From the NCBI GenBank assembly GCA_937921865.1, contig CAKZWF010000056.1:1-64000 (forward strand): a stretch of DNA of 64,000 bases. Reading direction: 5' to 3'. Under the pieces are notes generated by a model that saw only the letters and a program-made list of their open reading frames with translations, was not told the origin of the DNA and ran no database searches. Each line of letters opens with the position of its first letter. The first letter of the stretch is position 1. Made by a program: the position numbers and the translations under genes. This stretch comes from an uncultured Pseudomonadales bacterium. GTDB taxonomy: Bacteria > Pseudomonadota > Gammaproteobacteria > Pseudomonadales > Azotimanducaceae. Below are positions 27,762 through 37,300 of this stretch, piece after piece.

Positions 27762-27767
27762 AGTATA
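27762..27767 (-). promoter_or_regulatory. -10 element of the rnpB promoter
   Basis: A TATACT hexamer on the minus strand lies 6-7 nt upstream of the predicted RNA 5' end at the start of P1. The corresponding -35 (AACTGC at 17-bp spacing) is a poor match. Confidence 0.55.
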
Positions 27768-27829
27768 CGTCAGACACCGGATGCGCAGTTACTCACCAGG
27801 TGCAGATTTTGAGCTGCGTTGTTCGAGTT

Positions 27830-28693
27830 TCAGTCATCACCGCCGGACAACGACTGAGTCAGGGCATACAGCTCACGCCTCGGGACCCCAAGCAGTTCCG
27901 AGCCGATGCGGGCGGCCTGAGCCGGAGACAGCTGCCGATTGAGCACCTGCATCGTCTCTGCCACCGATAACTGATGCAACGCCACCTCCTTTTGAGGCCC
28001 CTCCACCACCAGCACAAACTCGCCCCGCAACTGGCCTGCCGTTTCAAGCTGATCGAGGAGTTCCAGGGCGCTCCCACACAGATAGCTTTCAAACTTCTTG
28101 GTCATCTCCCGACCCAGAAAAACCCGACGTTCCGGAACCAGATCACCGAGGTCACGCAGGCAATCGGCAACCCGATGTGGCGCTTCGAAAAATACAATTG
28201 GACCACGAGAGAGACGCGATTCGAGGCGTGCCCGCCGCGCTGAGGATTTGTTCGGTAGAAAACCAAGGAACGAAAAATCCGCAATCGCCAGCGGGCAGAC
28301 CGACAACGCACAGGCCAGCGAACTCGCCCCGGGCACGGGCACCACGGGCAGCCCCCGATCGAAACACTCGCCAATCAGGGCAAAGCCAGGGTCAGCCAGC
28401 AGCGGTGTTCCAGCATCTGAGACCAGCGCGGTGTCGCGACCTGCTTCCAGAGCGCCGGCGATGCGCTGAGAAACCTCAACTTCGTTATGATCGTGCAAAG
28501 CCAACATCTCAGGAGGCTTCAGGCCGAGGGCTGCTAACAGGCTACGGGTTCGTCTGGTATCCTCAGCCGCTATCAACGCAACCCCGGAGAGGACATTCAG
28601 CGCTCGACGCGATATGTCCTCCAGGTTTCCAATCGGGGTAGCCACCACAAAGAGCGTACCCGGGTCGTCTGATTGCCGTATGTCTGCCGCCAA
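27830..28693 (-). CDS. rsmI: 16S rRNA 2'-O-C1402 methyltransferase RsmI
   Basis: RsmI methylates the ribose of C1402 in 16S rRNA, the nucleotide also modified by RsmH. Tetrapyrrole-methylase fold motifs are clear: FVVATPIGNLEDIS, AAEDTRRTRSLL, LVSDAGTPLLADPG and EAPHRV. Length is 287 residues (E. coli 286). The start at 28693 matches the N-terminal length of E. coli RsmI but overlaps the divergent lpoA start by 14 nt. Confidence 0.96.
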   Translation of the reverse strand: MAADIRQSDDPGTLFVVATPIGNLEDISRRALNVLSGVALIAAEDTRRTRSLLAALGLKPPEMLALHDHNEVEVSQRIAGALEAGRDTALVSDAGTPLLADPGFALIGECFDRGLPVVPVPGASSLACALSVCPLAIADFSFLGFLPNKSSARRARLESRLSRGPIVFFEAPHRVADCLRDLGDLVPERRVFLGREMTKKFESYLCGSALELLDQLETAGQLRGEFVLVVEGPQKEVALHQLSVAETMQVLNRQLSPAQAARIGSELLGVPRRELYALTQSLSGGDD

Positions 28694-30494
28694 AACTGAT
28701 CACCTCGCTCGCAGCAACCCTTATGGTTCTGCCAGAAGCATCCTAACCGCTGCAGTGCTGCTGGCAATTGTCGCAGTCGTTGCCGGCTGCGCCAGCGCAC
28801 CCAGCCAACCTCAGAGCACCCCCGATACCGTGCCGGAGACAACCTCTGACCTGTCTGCGCTGCTGGCGCAAGCAGGCGCCGCAACCCCGGCGCGGGGGTC
28901 CCAACTCTATCTGGATGCAGCCTGGCAATACTTTGAGCTGGGAGATCTCGAGGCGGCGCAGAGCACAGCAGCGCTGGTCGACAATAGCTTTCTGAGCGGC
29001 GCTGACATCACCCGGCGCCAGTTGCTGGCCGCTGAGTTCGCAATCGCACGCGGGGACAGCGCCGAAGCTGACCGACTCCTGGCAGACCTGGTTCTGACCG
29101 CGGACACTCAGCCCAGCACTGCGGCGCGCGTCTGTGCGATTGCCGGTGACTTCATCTGCGCAGCTAACCGCCTGATTGATTCCGCTGCAGGCGATCCCGC
29201 CAAAAACAACCTTATCTGGCGCTACCTGGGTCTTGCGCCCGGACTCAGTGTCGCCTCCCAGAGCGAGCAGCTTGCAGGCGACAAACGCGGCTGGTGGCAA
29301 CTGAAACTGGCTGTTCTGCAGAGCAGGAGTATCGCGGAACGCCAGCAGGCGGTGGCATTCTGGCGGAGATCCTGGCCAGAACATCCGGCTGCACGACTGG
29401 TACCTGATGACCTTCAAGCTGCTTTAAGCGCTCCGAGCAGCGTGCGGCATCTCGGGCTGCTGTTACCCTTATCGGGACCGCTGGCCGGGGCGGGCGAAGC
29501 GGTGCGCGATGGAGTCGTCGCCGGTTATCTGCGCGAACAGACCGATTCGCAGGTCCGGGTCAGCTTCTATGACACCCAATCAGCGCCACTGCCGATACTT
29601 TATGAACAAGCACTCAGCGACGGCGTTGATTTCCTGATCGGTCCACTGCGCAAAGAGCTGGTTGCACAGTTCAGCGAACTGAACCCACAGCTGCCGGTGC
29701 TGGCGCTGAATTATCTGGATCAGAGCGCGCCTGCAGCACAAACCCTGACTCAGCTCGGTCTGGCGATTGAAGATGAAGCCACCAGCATCACTCGAACGCT
29801 GGAAGCAACCGGAATCAACAGTCTGCTGGTGTTCCATAACTATGAAGACTGGTCGCTGCGCGCCCGTCGCCAGCTCTCAGAGAATTGGTCCGGTCGCCTT
29901 ACCGTGCAGCCATTTACCGACATTCGTACCATCACTGAAGCAGTCGGCAACGCGATGGATGTAGAAGCCAGCCAGAATCGCCACGACGAACTCAACAAAA
30001 TACTTCGTGAAGAACTGGAGTTTCTCCCCCGAGCCCGCCAGGACATTCAGGCCATCGTTGCTCTGGTGGATAACGTTGAAGCGAATGCGCTGGTGCCCGC
30101 CCTGCAATTCCATTTCGCCGACCAGCTTCCAGTCTACGCCAGTTCTCAGGTAGTCCGAGGCGCCCGCCGCACCCAGCTGACCGAACTCAGCGGCTTCAAA
30201 GTCAGTGAACTGCCCTGGTATCTCAACAACGACCGTCTGTTCCTGGAAATGCAGCAGCCGTTCGCACTAACCGGCAATCGCTTCTCAGCATTGTATGCAC
30301 TTGGCGCAGACGCACTGAGAATTGCAATGCTGCTGAATACCCTGCAGCGGGATAACACCACCGTAATGCTCGGCAGCACGGGCGCACTGGCCCTGCATTC
30401 GGACGGTCGCTTTCACCGCGAGCTCAGCTGGGCGGTCATCCGCAACGGGCAGATCACGCCCGCCGAGCCGGCCCGGGTGCAAGCTGGAGACTGA
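28680..30494 (+). CDS. lpoA: Outer-membrane lipoprotein LpoA, activator of PBP1A
   Basis: LpoA reaches from the outer membrane to stimulate the bifunctional synthase PBP1A. A lipoprotein signal ends in VVAGC (Cys about residue 40). An N-terminal TPR-like helical domain (about 65-260) is followed by a periplasmic-binding-protein-like domain (about 265-600) starting HLGLLLPLSGPLAGAGEAVRDG. I set the start at ATG 28680, giving 604 residues; an upstream ATG at 28614 lies deep within rsmI. The lpoA-yraN order beside rsmI is conserved. Confidence 0.93.
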   Translation: MSAAKTDHLARSNPYGSARSILTAAVLLAIVAVVAGCASAPSQPQSTPDTVPETTSDLSALLAQAGAATPARGSQLYLDAAWQYFELGDLEAAQSTAALVDNSFLSGADITRRQLLAAEFAIARGDSAEADRLLADLVLTADTQPSTAARVCAIAGDFICAANRLIDSAAGDPAKNNLIWRYLGLAPGLSVASQSEQLAGDKRGWWQLKLAVLQSRSIAERQQAVAFWRRSWPEHPAARLVPDDLQAALSAPSSVRHLGLLLPLSGPLAGAGEAVRDGVVAGYLREQTDSQVRVSFYDTQSAPLPILYEQALSDGVDFLIGPLRKELVAQFSELNPQLPVLALNYLDQSAPAAQTLTQLGLAIEDEATSITRTLEATGINSLLVFHNYEDWSLRARRQLSENWSGRLTVQPFTDIRTITEAVGNAMDVEASQNRHDELNKILREELEFLPRARQDIQAIVALVDNVEANALVPALQFHFADQLPVYASSQVVRGARRTQLTELSGFKVSELPWYLNNDRLFLEMQQPFALTGNRFSALYALGADALRIAMLLNTLQRDNTTVMLGSTGALALHSDGRFHRELSWAVIRNGQITPAEPARVQAGD

Positions 30495-30847
30495 TGACTG
30501 CGCAAAGCAGTGGCGCGCTGGTTGAGCAGGCTGCGTACGAGTATCTGCAACAGCAATCCCTGGCTTTGCTGGCCCGAAATTTCCGCAGCCGTTCAGGAGA
30601 GATCGATCTGATCATGCGAGACCGCGACTGTGTGGTCTTCGTTGAAGTCAGATATCGCGCCAGCACACAGTTTGGTGGAGGCGCTGTTAGCGTGGATCAT
30701 CGTAAAAGGCGCAAGATCATCCACACCGCCGAATATTTTCTGCTGCGCAATCCGCAACTGGGCAACGTTGCCTGTCGTTTCGATGTGATCGCGGCAACCG
30801 GCAGTGCACACCAGCCCGATCTGACCTGGATCAGGAACGCATTCTGA
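30494..30847 (+). CDS. yraN: YraN family protein (UPF0102, endonuclease-like fold)
   Basis: This 117-residue protein has the restriction-endonuclease-like core motif EIDLIMRD...VVFVEVRYR (about residues 36-56) of the YraN family. The biochemical function is not established. Its ATG shares one base with the lpoA stop. In E. coli and Pseudomonas it is followed by a DiaA/GmhA-like gene and the dolP (YraP) lipoprotein gene; neither follows here, and the next gene (sspB) is convergent 29 nt away. Confidence 0.92.
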   Translation: MTAQSSGALVEQAAYEYLQQQSLALLARNFRSRSGEIDLIMRDRDCVVFVEVRYRASTQFGGGAVSVDHRKRRKIIHTAEYFLLRNPQLGNVACRFDVIAATGSAHQPDLTWIRNAF

Positions 30848-30860
30848 AGGTTATCGATTG

Positions 30861-30878
30861 AGCCGCGCTCGAGCGGCT
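30861..30878. terminator. Weak hairpin at the yraN/sspB convergent junction
   Basis: AGCCGC-GCTCGA-GCGGCT forms a 6-bp GC-rich stem between the convergent stops and overlaps the sspB stop codon. No T tract follows on either strand, so termination, if any, would be weak or Rho-assisted. Confidence 0.4.
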
Positions 30879-31338
30879 AATCAACCAGTTTGAGGTGTCC
30901 GCCGGGTTTGGCTGCTGGATCAGAATCTTCTGAGGTCGATGAGGAGTCGCCGTCGGCGGGCAATTCAGCCGAGCCCGGTGCGACCGCTGTTGGGCTTGGT
31001 GGAACAGATTCCGCCGCGGTCTGAGACTCCGGGTCGAACATCATGCCTTCGTTGGTTTCCTGCGCGTAGATCGCCAGTATATGCTCTATCGGCACATAAA
31101 CAGAGCAAGGGCGACCGCCAAAACGTGCCGAAAACGAGATGGCTTCATCCGCCAGCAGCAGATCACGAACCGCAGACGGAGAGATGTTGAGCACAATACG
31201 GCCGTCGCTGACAAATTCTTCCGGAACCGCAACGCTGTCACCTGTGGCATCCACCATCAGATAGGGAGTCAGATCGCTATCAACAATCCAGTCGTTCAGA
31301 GCCCGGATCAGATACGGTCTTTTCGACCGGAACGCCAT
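30877..31338 (-). CDS. sspB: ClpXP specificity adaptor SspB
   Basis: SspB delivers ssrA-tagged proteins to ClpXP. The substrate-binding domain (about residues 1-110) shows PYLIRALNDWIVDSD, RIVLNISPSAV, ISFSARFGGRP and IAIYAQE-type blocks (here LAIYAQETNEGMMF). A disordered Ser/Pro/Glu-rich linker leads to the short basic-hydrophobic tail HLKLVD, which corresponds to the ClpX-docking XB peptide. It lies 6 nt after sspA. Confidence 0.95.
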   Translation of the reverse strand: MAFRSKRPYLIRALNDWIVDSDLTPYLMVDATGDSVAVPEEFVSDGRIVLNISPSAVRDLLLADEAISFSARFGGRPCSVYVPIEHILAIYAQETNEGMMFDPESQTAAESVPPSPTAVAPGSAELPADGDSSSTSEDSDPAAKPGGHLKLVD

Positions 31339-31344
31339 ACCATT

Positions 31345-31977
31345 TCAGTCCTGCATTTCCAGCTCAGCCTCAGTAAGGCTGGCACGGAAGGCTTCACGCT
31401 CGAACATCACCTTCATGTATTTGTGCAGGGCTTTGGTGCTGCGCTCGGGCAGAACGATGTCTACCGCGCTCAACCGCCACAGGATGGGTGCAACACAGCA
31501 ATCCACAAGCGAGAATTCTTCGTTCATGAAGAAAGGCTTCTCAGCGAAAATCGGCGATATGCTGATGATGCTTTCCCGCAACTCTTTGCGGGCTTTGCTG
31601 AGCACAGTCTCACGACCTTTGCCGACCATCAGCACATCCAGCCGCGAACTCCATTCGCGTTCTACCCGAGTGATCCAGAGCCTCGACAATGCTCTCTGCA
31701 CGGGATAAACCGGTAACAGCGGCGGATGGGGAAAGCGTTCGTCCAAGTACTCCATGATAACGTTGGCCTCATAGAGCACCAAATCTCGATCAAGGAGCGT
31801 TGGCAGACTGTTGTACGGATTAATCTCCGCCAGATCTTCCGGCTTGCGGTTCGGGTCAACATCAATGATGTCAACAGTAACGCCTTTTTCAGCCAGTACC
31901 ATGCGCACCCGGTGGGAATAGTGATCTCGCGCATCAGAAAACAGCGCCATCGAAGATCTTTTTGTCACTAAGCTCAT
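31345..31977 (-). CDS. sspA: Stringent starvation protein A SspA
   Basis: This glutathione-S-transferase-fold protein binds RNA polymerase and changes stationary-phase and stress transcription. The N-terminal thioredoxin-like domain includes ALFSDARDHYSHRVRMVL and NSLPTLLDRDLVLYEANVI, followed by an all-helical domain containing a PHPPLLPVYPVQRA-type conserved loop. Length is 210 residues (E. coli 212). It sits downstream of petABC and pairs with sspB. Confidence 0.95.
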   Translation of the reverse strand: MSLVTKRSSMALFSDARDHYSHRVRMVLAEKGVTVDIIDVDPNRKPEDLAEINPYNSLPTLLDRDLVLYEANVIMEYLDERFPHPPLLPVYPVQRALSRLWITRVEREWSSRLDVLMVGKGRETVLSKARKELRESIISISPIFAEKPFFMNEEFSLVDCCVAPILWRLSAVDIVLPERSTKALHKYMKVMFEREAFRASLTEAELEMQD

Positions 31978-32066
31978 GTGGAAACCTTTACGAACACGAA
32001 GGGTGAGAGGAACGAGAGCAAACAGCGAGTTTTTGCCGCCCGGTCTGACAGACCGGGCGTGCAGTT

Positions 32067-32888
32067 CTAGTGCTTCACGTCCTTCTGGAACTCACGAGCT
32101 AACAGGAAGGTCAGCACGTAGAGAATGATAAGAAACAGAATCACATAGACGCCGATTCTATGACGTTCGAGTCGGCTTGGTTCACCGACGTAGTAGAGGA
32201 AGTTGGTCAGGTCATACATCGCATGGTCGAATTCTTCAGCCGACATCAAGCCGGTTCCTTCCTGCAGCACCAGCTGGCCACAGCGCTCTTCGGTGATGAC
32301 CTGGCCGGGTACCAGCGGATCACGCATTTCACCGCCGTTTTCCGCAATTTTCGGCATCTGAATGCACTCGGAGGTCTGAATGCCCTGCAGTTCCTGGAGT
32401 ACGTTCGGCATACCAACATTCGCAAATATTTTGTTGTTAGCGCCGAGGGGTCGACTTTCGTCGAGATAAAATGTCTTCAGGTAGTTATACAGCCATTCGG
32501 TGCCACGGACCCGGGCCACCATGGTGAGATCGGGTGGCGGTGCACCAAACCACTGCTTCGCCAGGGTTGGGTCCATCGCTGTGGTCATCTGCTCACCAAT
32601 CTTCTGGCCAGTGAAAACCAGATTCTCAAGAACAATCTCGTGCGGAATACCGAGGTCATCAGCAGTACGCTCGTAACGCTGATGCTTCAACGAATGGCAA
32701 CCGATGCAGTAGTTCATATACAGCGCCCAACCATTCTGCAGCGACGGCTGATCCCTGAGATTCGGGGTAATCGGTTCCATCGGGTAATTCGAGGCAGCCG
32801 CAGCAAATATCGTCGGAGCCAGTATCAGGGTCACCAGAGCAGTTATGGTGCGGAGCGTCCGCCGGGTAAGGTTTCTCGATTTCATCAT
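32067..32888 (-). CDS. petC: Cytochrome c1 of the bc1 complex
   Basis: This is the membrane-anchored c-type cytochrome of ubiquinol-cytochrome c reductase. It has a cleavable signal (about residues 1-32), a haem-binding motif CIGCH (about 61-65), a candidate Met ligand region and one C-terminal anchor helix (about 245-263). Length is 273 residues. Its ATG shares one base with the petB stop. It passes electrons from the Rieske protein to soluble or membrane cytochromes. Confidence 0.96.
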   Translation of the reverse strand: MMKSRNLTRRTLRTITALVTLILAPTIFAAAASNYPMEPITPNLRDQPSLQNGWALYMNYCIGCHSLKHQRYERTADDLGIPHEIVLENLVFTGQKIGEQMTTAMDPTLAKQWFGAPPPDLTMVARVRGTEWLYNYLKTFYLDESRPLGANNKIFANVGMPNVLQELQGIQTSECIQMPKIAENGGEMRDPLVPGQVITEERCGQLVLQEGTGLMSAEEFDHAMYDLTNFLYYVGEPSRLERHRIGVYVILFLIILYVLTFLLAREFQKDVKH

Positions 32889-34168
32889 CAGGTTGTCACC
32901 CTATCCGGCACGGGCTTGGTTTTCTCTACCCGGGTGTACCAGGGCATCAGCACAAAGTAGGCAAAATAGATCGCTGTGCAGATCTGCGCCAGCAACGTTG
33001 CCTCCGGCGAAGGTGCAATCGTGCCAAGGTAACCGAGGATGAAGAAACAGATCACAAACAGCCCGAGCATAGCCTTCGAGATCATGCCCTTGTAACGCAT
33101 CGACTTGACCGGTGAGCGATCCAGCCAGGGCAGAACAGCTGGAACAACGATCGCACCCGCCATCACGACGAAGCCCCAGAATTTGGCTGGAATACCAAAC
33201 AATGGATAGGTGGCTGCGCGCAACATTGCGTAAAAGGGCGTGTAGTACCAGACAGGCGCAATGTGATCAGGCGTCTTCAACGGATCAGCCATCTCGAAGT
33301 TCGGCTTCTCCAGGAAATAGCCACCCATCTCCGGGGCATAGAACACAACCAGACAGAACAGGATCAGAAACATCACGATCGCAGGCAGATCGTGTCCAAT
33401 CGTGTAGTAGGGGTGAAATGGAATCCCGTCCACCGGAATGCCATTGGCATCTTTATTTTTCTTGATTTCGACGCCATCGGGGTTGTTGGAACCAACGTGG
33501 TGCAAGGCCACGATATGGACAAAAACCAGCATCACCAGCACCAGCGGCAAGGCGATGACGTGCAACGCAAAGAACCGGTTCAAGGTAATTCCGGACATCA
33601 GAAAATCACCGCGGACCCATTCCATCAGATCAGGACCGATCACTGGAATCGCCCCGACCAGAGAGACAATCACCTGCGCGCCCCAGTAGGACATGTTGCC
33701 CCAGGGCAGCAGGTAGCCGAAGAAACCTTCTGCCATCAGCGCGACAAATATCGCCATACCGATCAGCCAGAGCAGTTCACGGGGCTTGCGATAAGAGCCG
33801 TACATCATGCCGCGGAACATGTGCAGATAAACGACGACAAAAAATGCCGATGCACCGGTGCTGTGCAGATACCTCAACAGCCAGCCGTACTCAACATCAC
33901 GCATGATGTATTCGACCGAAGCGAAAGCGCCTTCGCCACTCGGCACATAGCTCATGGTCAGCCACAGACCAGTAAGCAGTTGAATGACCAGAACCACCAT
34001 CGACAGCACGCCGAAGTAGTACCAGAAATTGAAGTTCTTGGGTGCCCAGTAGCGGGCCATGTGATAGTTCCAGGTTTCCATCAGCGGGAACCTGTCATCG
34101 AACCAGTTGACGACGCCCATCAGCCCTTTATCGGTGCGGGGTGCCGCTTTTTCCTGACCTTCCGCCAT
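32888..34168 (-). CDS. petB: Cytochrome b of the bc1 complex
   Basis: This eight-helix quinol-oxidising subunit has about 426 residues. Visible are the haem-ligating region with YLHSTGASAFFVVVYLHMFRG, GYLLPWGNMSYWGAQVI, the FALHVIALPLVLVMLVFVH helix with the second His pair, and the PEWYF-type Qo loop here reading APVWYYTPFYAML. Overlaps of one base with petA and petC imply coupled translation and balanced subunits. Confidence 0.97.
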   Translation of the reverse strand: MAEGQEKAAPRTDKGLMGVVNWFDDRFPLMETWNYHMARYWAPKNFNFWYYFGVLSMVVLVIQLLTGLWLTMSYVPSGEGAFASVEYIMRDVEYGWLLRYLHSTGASAFFVVVYLHMFRGMMYGSYRKPRELLWLIGMAIFVALMAEGFFGYLLPWGNMSYWGAQVIVSLVGAIPVIGPDLMEWVRGDFLMSGITLNRFFALHVIALPLVLVMLVFVHIVALHHVGSNNPDGVEIKKNKDANGIPVDGIPFHPYYTIGHDLPAIVMFLILFCLVVFYAPEMGGYFLEKPNFEMADPLKTPDHIAPVWYYTPFYAMLRAATYPLFGIPAKFWGFVVMAGAIVVPAVLPWLDRSPVKSMRYKGMISKAMLGLFVICFFILGYLGTIAPSPEATLLAQICTAIYFAYFVLMPWYTRVEKTKPVPDRVTT

Positions 34169-34827
34169 TACGCGCTCCCCTCATCTTCGCCAATGATCAG
34201 AACTGTGTCGCTGACAAATCGATAAGGTGGCACAGGCAGGTTATCCGGCGCAGGCACACCTTTAACGACACGCCCGGCCATATCAAATCGAGAGCCGTGA
34301 CATGGGCAGAAAAAACCGCCCTGCCAATTGGCATCAAAAGGCTCCGGCTCAACTGCAAAAAACGGCTTCGGCGAACAGCCCAGATGGGTACACAGGCCAA
34401 TGTAAACGCCAATTTCCGGACGCTTGGAGCGCCACGGGTTTTGCGCATACTCAGGCTGCATTTCGCCGTTATCGGAATCAGGATCCGCCAGGTCATCGTT
34501 CGGCGCTTCCAACCGCTCGAGCGCATCCGGCTGCCGATTGACCACGAAGATAGGCTGACCTCGCCAGGCTGGCGTTGGTCCCAGCATCTCGCCCGGGCGC
34601 AGTTTGGAAATATCCAGAGTGACCGGTGCGCCTAACGCCCGCGCTTTGGCACTGGGGCTCCATGAGGCGACAAACGGCACTGCTGCGAAACCTATACCAA
34701 CCCCGCCCACAGCTGCGCTGGCGCCAATCAGAAAATAGCGTCGCTGCTTGTTGAACCCGGTTGTTTCGATACTGCTTGGTTGCGGCTCAGAATTCGTGCC
34801 GCCTGTCGCTGACTCGCTGCTACTCAC
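34168..34827 (-). CDS. petA: Rieske iron-sulfur protein of the bc1 complex
   Basis: This protein carries the [2Fe-2S] cluster that takes the first electron from ubiquinol. Cluster motifs CTHLGC and CPCHG are intact, and [16 protein letters not shown] marks a twin-arginine-like N-terminal anchor. The start is a GTG at 34827 with GGAG about 10 nt upstream; 219 residues. It is the first gene of petABC, 193 bp after rpsI. Confidence 0.96.
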   Translation of the reverse strand: MSSSESATGGTNSEPQPSSIETTGFNKQRRYFLIGASAAVGGVGIGFAAVPFVASWSPSAKARALGAPVTLDISKLRPGEMLGPTPAWRGQPIFVVNRQPDALERLEAPNDDLADPDSDNGEMQPEYAQNPWRSKRPEIGVYIGLCTHLGCSPKPFFAVEPEPFDANWQGGFFCPCHGSRFDMAGRVVKGVPAPDNLPVPPYRFVSDTVLIIGEDEGSA

Positions 34828-35020
34828 AGCTCCAGTACTCCAGCCTGTTTAAAAACGCGATTTTACCACAGCCAACGCCATCGTGACCGTCCAAGACAGG
34901 TCTGAATTACCTGTTCGGCAATTTTTTTTGCCCGGCTGTTTTTTATCGGAAAATCTTATCAACGGCGCGCGCTCGCATTCAACACGGCGCGCACCTGCGA
35001 AGACAACAGTCTGCGCTGCG

Positions 35021-35413
35021 TTAACGCTTGGAGAACTGAGGACGTTTGCGAGCCTTGCGCAGACCCACTTTCTTACGTTCAACTTCCCTGGCGTCACGGG
35101 TAAGAAACCCGGCTTTGCGCAGCGATACCCGCAGTGATTCATCCTGCTCAACCAGTGCCCGGGCGATGCCATGACGAATTGCGCCGGCCTGACCCGAGTT
35201 ACCACCGCCACGAACAGTGACTTTGATGTCAAATTTGTCTGTCGCTTCGACCACTTCCAGCGGCTGACGAACTATCATGCGCGCGGTCTGACGACCAAAG
35301 TAGCGATCCAGCGGCTGATTGTTGACCGTAATGTTGCCGGTGCCTGCTCTTAAGAACACTCGTGCTGCTGAAGTTTTGCGACGTCCGGTACCGTAATTCT
35401 GATTCACTGCCAT
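35021..35413 (-). CDS. rpsI: Ribosomal protein S9
   Basis: This 130-residue protein is identical in length to E. coli S9. The N-terminus [15 protein letters not shown] and the C-terminal tail ending KRPQFSKR, which reaches toward P-site tRNA, are both present. It lies 3 nt after rplM. Confidence 0.98.
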   Translation of the reverse strand: MAVNQNYGTGRRKTSAARVFLRAGTGNITVNNQPLDRYFGRQTARMIVRQPLEVVEATDKFDIKVTVRGGGNSGQAGAIRHGIARALVEQDESLRVSLRKAGFLTRDAREVERKKVGLRKARKRPQFSKR

Positions 35414-35416
35414 GCC

Positions 35417-35845
35417 CTAAAGCTCCAGGGTTTGAGGTTGTTGCGCACTGTGCGGATGTTCGGCACCCGAATATACCTTCAGCTTCTTGAACATCGCCCG
35501 TCCCAGAGGGTTGCGTGGCAACATACCTTTCACAGCCTTCTCGATGATCTGCTCGGGGTGTTTCTGCTGGAGATCGGCAAAATTGATGCTCTTAAGCCCG
35601 CCAGGATATTCACTGTGGCTGTAGTAGATCTTATCGTTGGTTTTGTTGCCGGTGACCCGAATTTTCTCCGCATTCACGACAACAATGAAATCCCCAGTAT
35701 CCACGTGTGGAGTGTATTCGGCTTTGTGTTTGCCGCGCAGGCGATGCGCCACTTCTGTGGCGAGACGCCCCAGAGTTTTGTTCTCGGCGTCTACGACAAA
35801 CCAGGCGTGATTGACGTCCTGAGGACGGGTACTGACAGTCTTCAT
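35417..35845 (-). CDS. rplM: Ribosomal protein L13
   Basis: This 142-residue protein, the same length as E. coli L13, shows [20 protein letters not shown] and the [16 protein letters not shown] block. In E. coli L13 represses its own operon post-transcriptionally. It heads the rplM-rpsI pair upstream of petABC and sspAB. Confidence 0.98.
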   Translation of the reverse strand: MKTVSTRPQDVNHAWFVVDAENKTLGRLATEVAHRLRGKHKAEYTPHVDTGDFIVVVNAEKIRVTGNKTNDKIYYSHSEYPGGLKSINFADLQQKHPEQIIEKAVKGMLPRNPLGRAMFKKLKVYSGAEHPHSAQQPQTLEL

Positions 35846-35889
35846 GCGGTTTTATGCCCTGAAAAAGGAGCGGAATTTTTGGAGCGCGA

Positions 35890-35918
35890 ATGGTAGCGGA
35901 GGGGTTTGCCTTTCGCAA
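35890..35918 (-). promoter_or_regulatory. Predicted promoter of rplM-rpsI
   Basis: The minus strand has TTGCGA (35918-35913), a 17-bp spacer and TACCAT (35895-35890). Initiation near 35884 would give a leader of about 39 nt to the rplM ATG. Two copies of CCAGGTTCG lie just upstream (35930s-35940s). Confidence 0.5.
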
Positions 35919-36088
35919 CCGTTTCTCTCGCCCAGGTTCGCCAGGTTCGCCTGCGATCGGCATCCGCAGCCCCGACGACACCTCTATCATCACAGCTTTT
36001 CGGCTCTCTTCACACCTCTGCATATCTCCCTCCCACCCGCAGCCGGCCTCCTCGCCAGCACCTGAGCACCTGGGCCCAGCGCTGACGG

Positions 36089-37174
36089 CTAAGCCAAGTG
36101 GGTTCTCGCCAGATATTCGTGTGACTGCATCTCCAGCAACCGGCTTTCGGTCCGGGCGAACTCGAAACGCAGTCGCTCGCCACCGTAGAGGTTGGGGATA
36201 GGCACTGCAGCAGAGAGAATCAGCTTAACATTGTGGTCATAAAACTCGTCGACCAGACTGATAAAACGTCGTGCGGCGTTCTCATCGCGGCCGGTGAATT
36301 GCGGCACATTGCTGACCAGTACAGCATGGTAGATGCGCGCCAGCTCAATATAGTCATTCTGGCTGCGCGGCCCGTCACACAACTCCGAGAACTCAAACCA
36401 GGCAACATCATCAGCCACCTGTCGAGCCCGAATAGGTCGATTTTCAATCTCTAACTTCACGTCCAGCTGGCCGGACTCGGGTGCCAGGGCAGAAAAACTC
36501 TTCTGCAGACTTCGTTCCGCCGCAGAGTCCAGGGGTGAATGAAAAATCTCTGCCCGCTCCAGAACCCGCAAACGATAGTCCAACTCAACGTCGATATGGT
36601 GCACTCGGGTGTGTGTTTCAAGCAGCGCAATCGCCGGCAAAAACCGACGCCGCTGCAGACCATTCTGGTAAAGGTCGGCGGGCACCACATTGCTGGTTGC
36701 TACCAGCGTCACACCCCGCTCGAACAGGCCGTCCAGCAGTTCACCGAGAATCATCGCATCACCAATGTCAGAGACGAAAAATTCGTCAAAACACAATACC
36801 CGGGTTTCCTGTGCAAACCGGTCAGCTACCGCATCCAGCGGGTTCGCAGTTCCAGACAGCTCGGTGAGCTCACCATGAACTCGACGCATGAAGCGGTGAA
36901 AATGCATGCGCAGCCGTTCGCCAGGCGGCAGGCAGTCGAAAAACAGGTCCATCAGCATGGTTTTACCCCGACCAACACCACCCCATAGATACAGGCCTTT
37001 AACCGGCGCGTCGTTACCCCGGCCGAGCAGGCGGGACAGCGCCGACTTCTGGCGGGTTCGGGCCAGCAGCAGCTGATACAGGGCTTCCAGAAGGTCAACC
37101 ACACGTCTTTGACCCGGGTCTTCGGAGATCGCTTCTTGGGCCAGGAGTTGTTGGTATTTTTCTACCGGGCTCAT
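36089..37174 (-). CDS. zapE: Cell division ATPase ZapE (AFG1-like)
   Basis: This AAA+ P-loop ATPase associates with the Z ring in E. coli. Walker A GGVGRGKT (about residues 66-73), Walker B VLCFDEFF (about 130) and a sensor region LVATSNVVPADLY are present. Length is 361 residues (E. coli 375). It diverges from degS and lies upstream of the rplM operon, as in Pseudomonas and Escherichia. Confidence 0.94.
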   Translation of the reverse strand: MSPVEKYQQLLAQEAISEDPGQRRVVDLLEALYQLLLARTRQKSALSRLLGRGNDAPVKGLYLWGGVGRGKTMLMDLFFDCLPPGERLRMHFHRFMRRVHGELTELSGTANPLDAVADRFAQETRVLCFDEFFVSDIGDAMILGELLDGLFERGVTLVATSNVVPADLYQNGLQRRRFLPAIALLETHTRVHHIDVELDYRLRVLERAEIFHSPLDSAAERSLQKSFSALAPESGQLDVKLEIENRPIRARQVADDVAWFEFSELCDGPRSQNDYIELARIYHAVLVSNVPQFTGRDENAARRFISLVDEFYDHNVKLILSAAVPIPNLYGGERLRFEFARTESRLLEMQSHEYLARTHLA

Positions 37175-37300
37175 AGTTTGACTCTATCTGCTCACCTGAT
37201 CTGCCTCAACTGCGGTGCTGCTTCGCGATAGCCGGCACGCCAGGGCTTTCGGACGATGTTGAGAGGAGAAAAAAACCAGTGAGTCTGCTACGGTCGCGCC

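Noticed and set aside
34896-34932. Hairpin ACAGGT/ACCTGT followed by a poly-T run, as a plus-strand terminator
   Set aside because: No plus-strand gene ends here, the T run starts 8 nt after the stem, and the T run is itself inside a GGCAA/TTGCC stem. It is between rpsI and petA on the minus strand and not convincing as a terminator in that direction.
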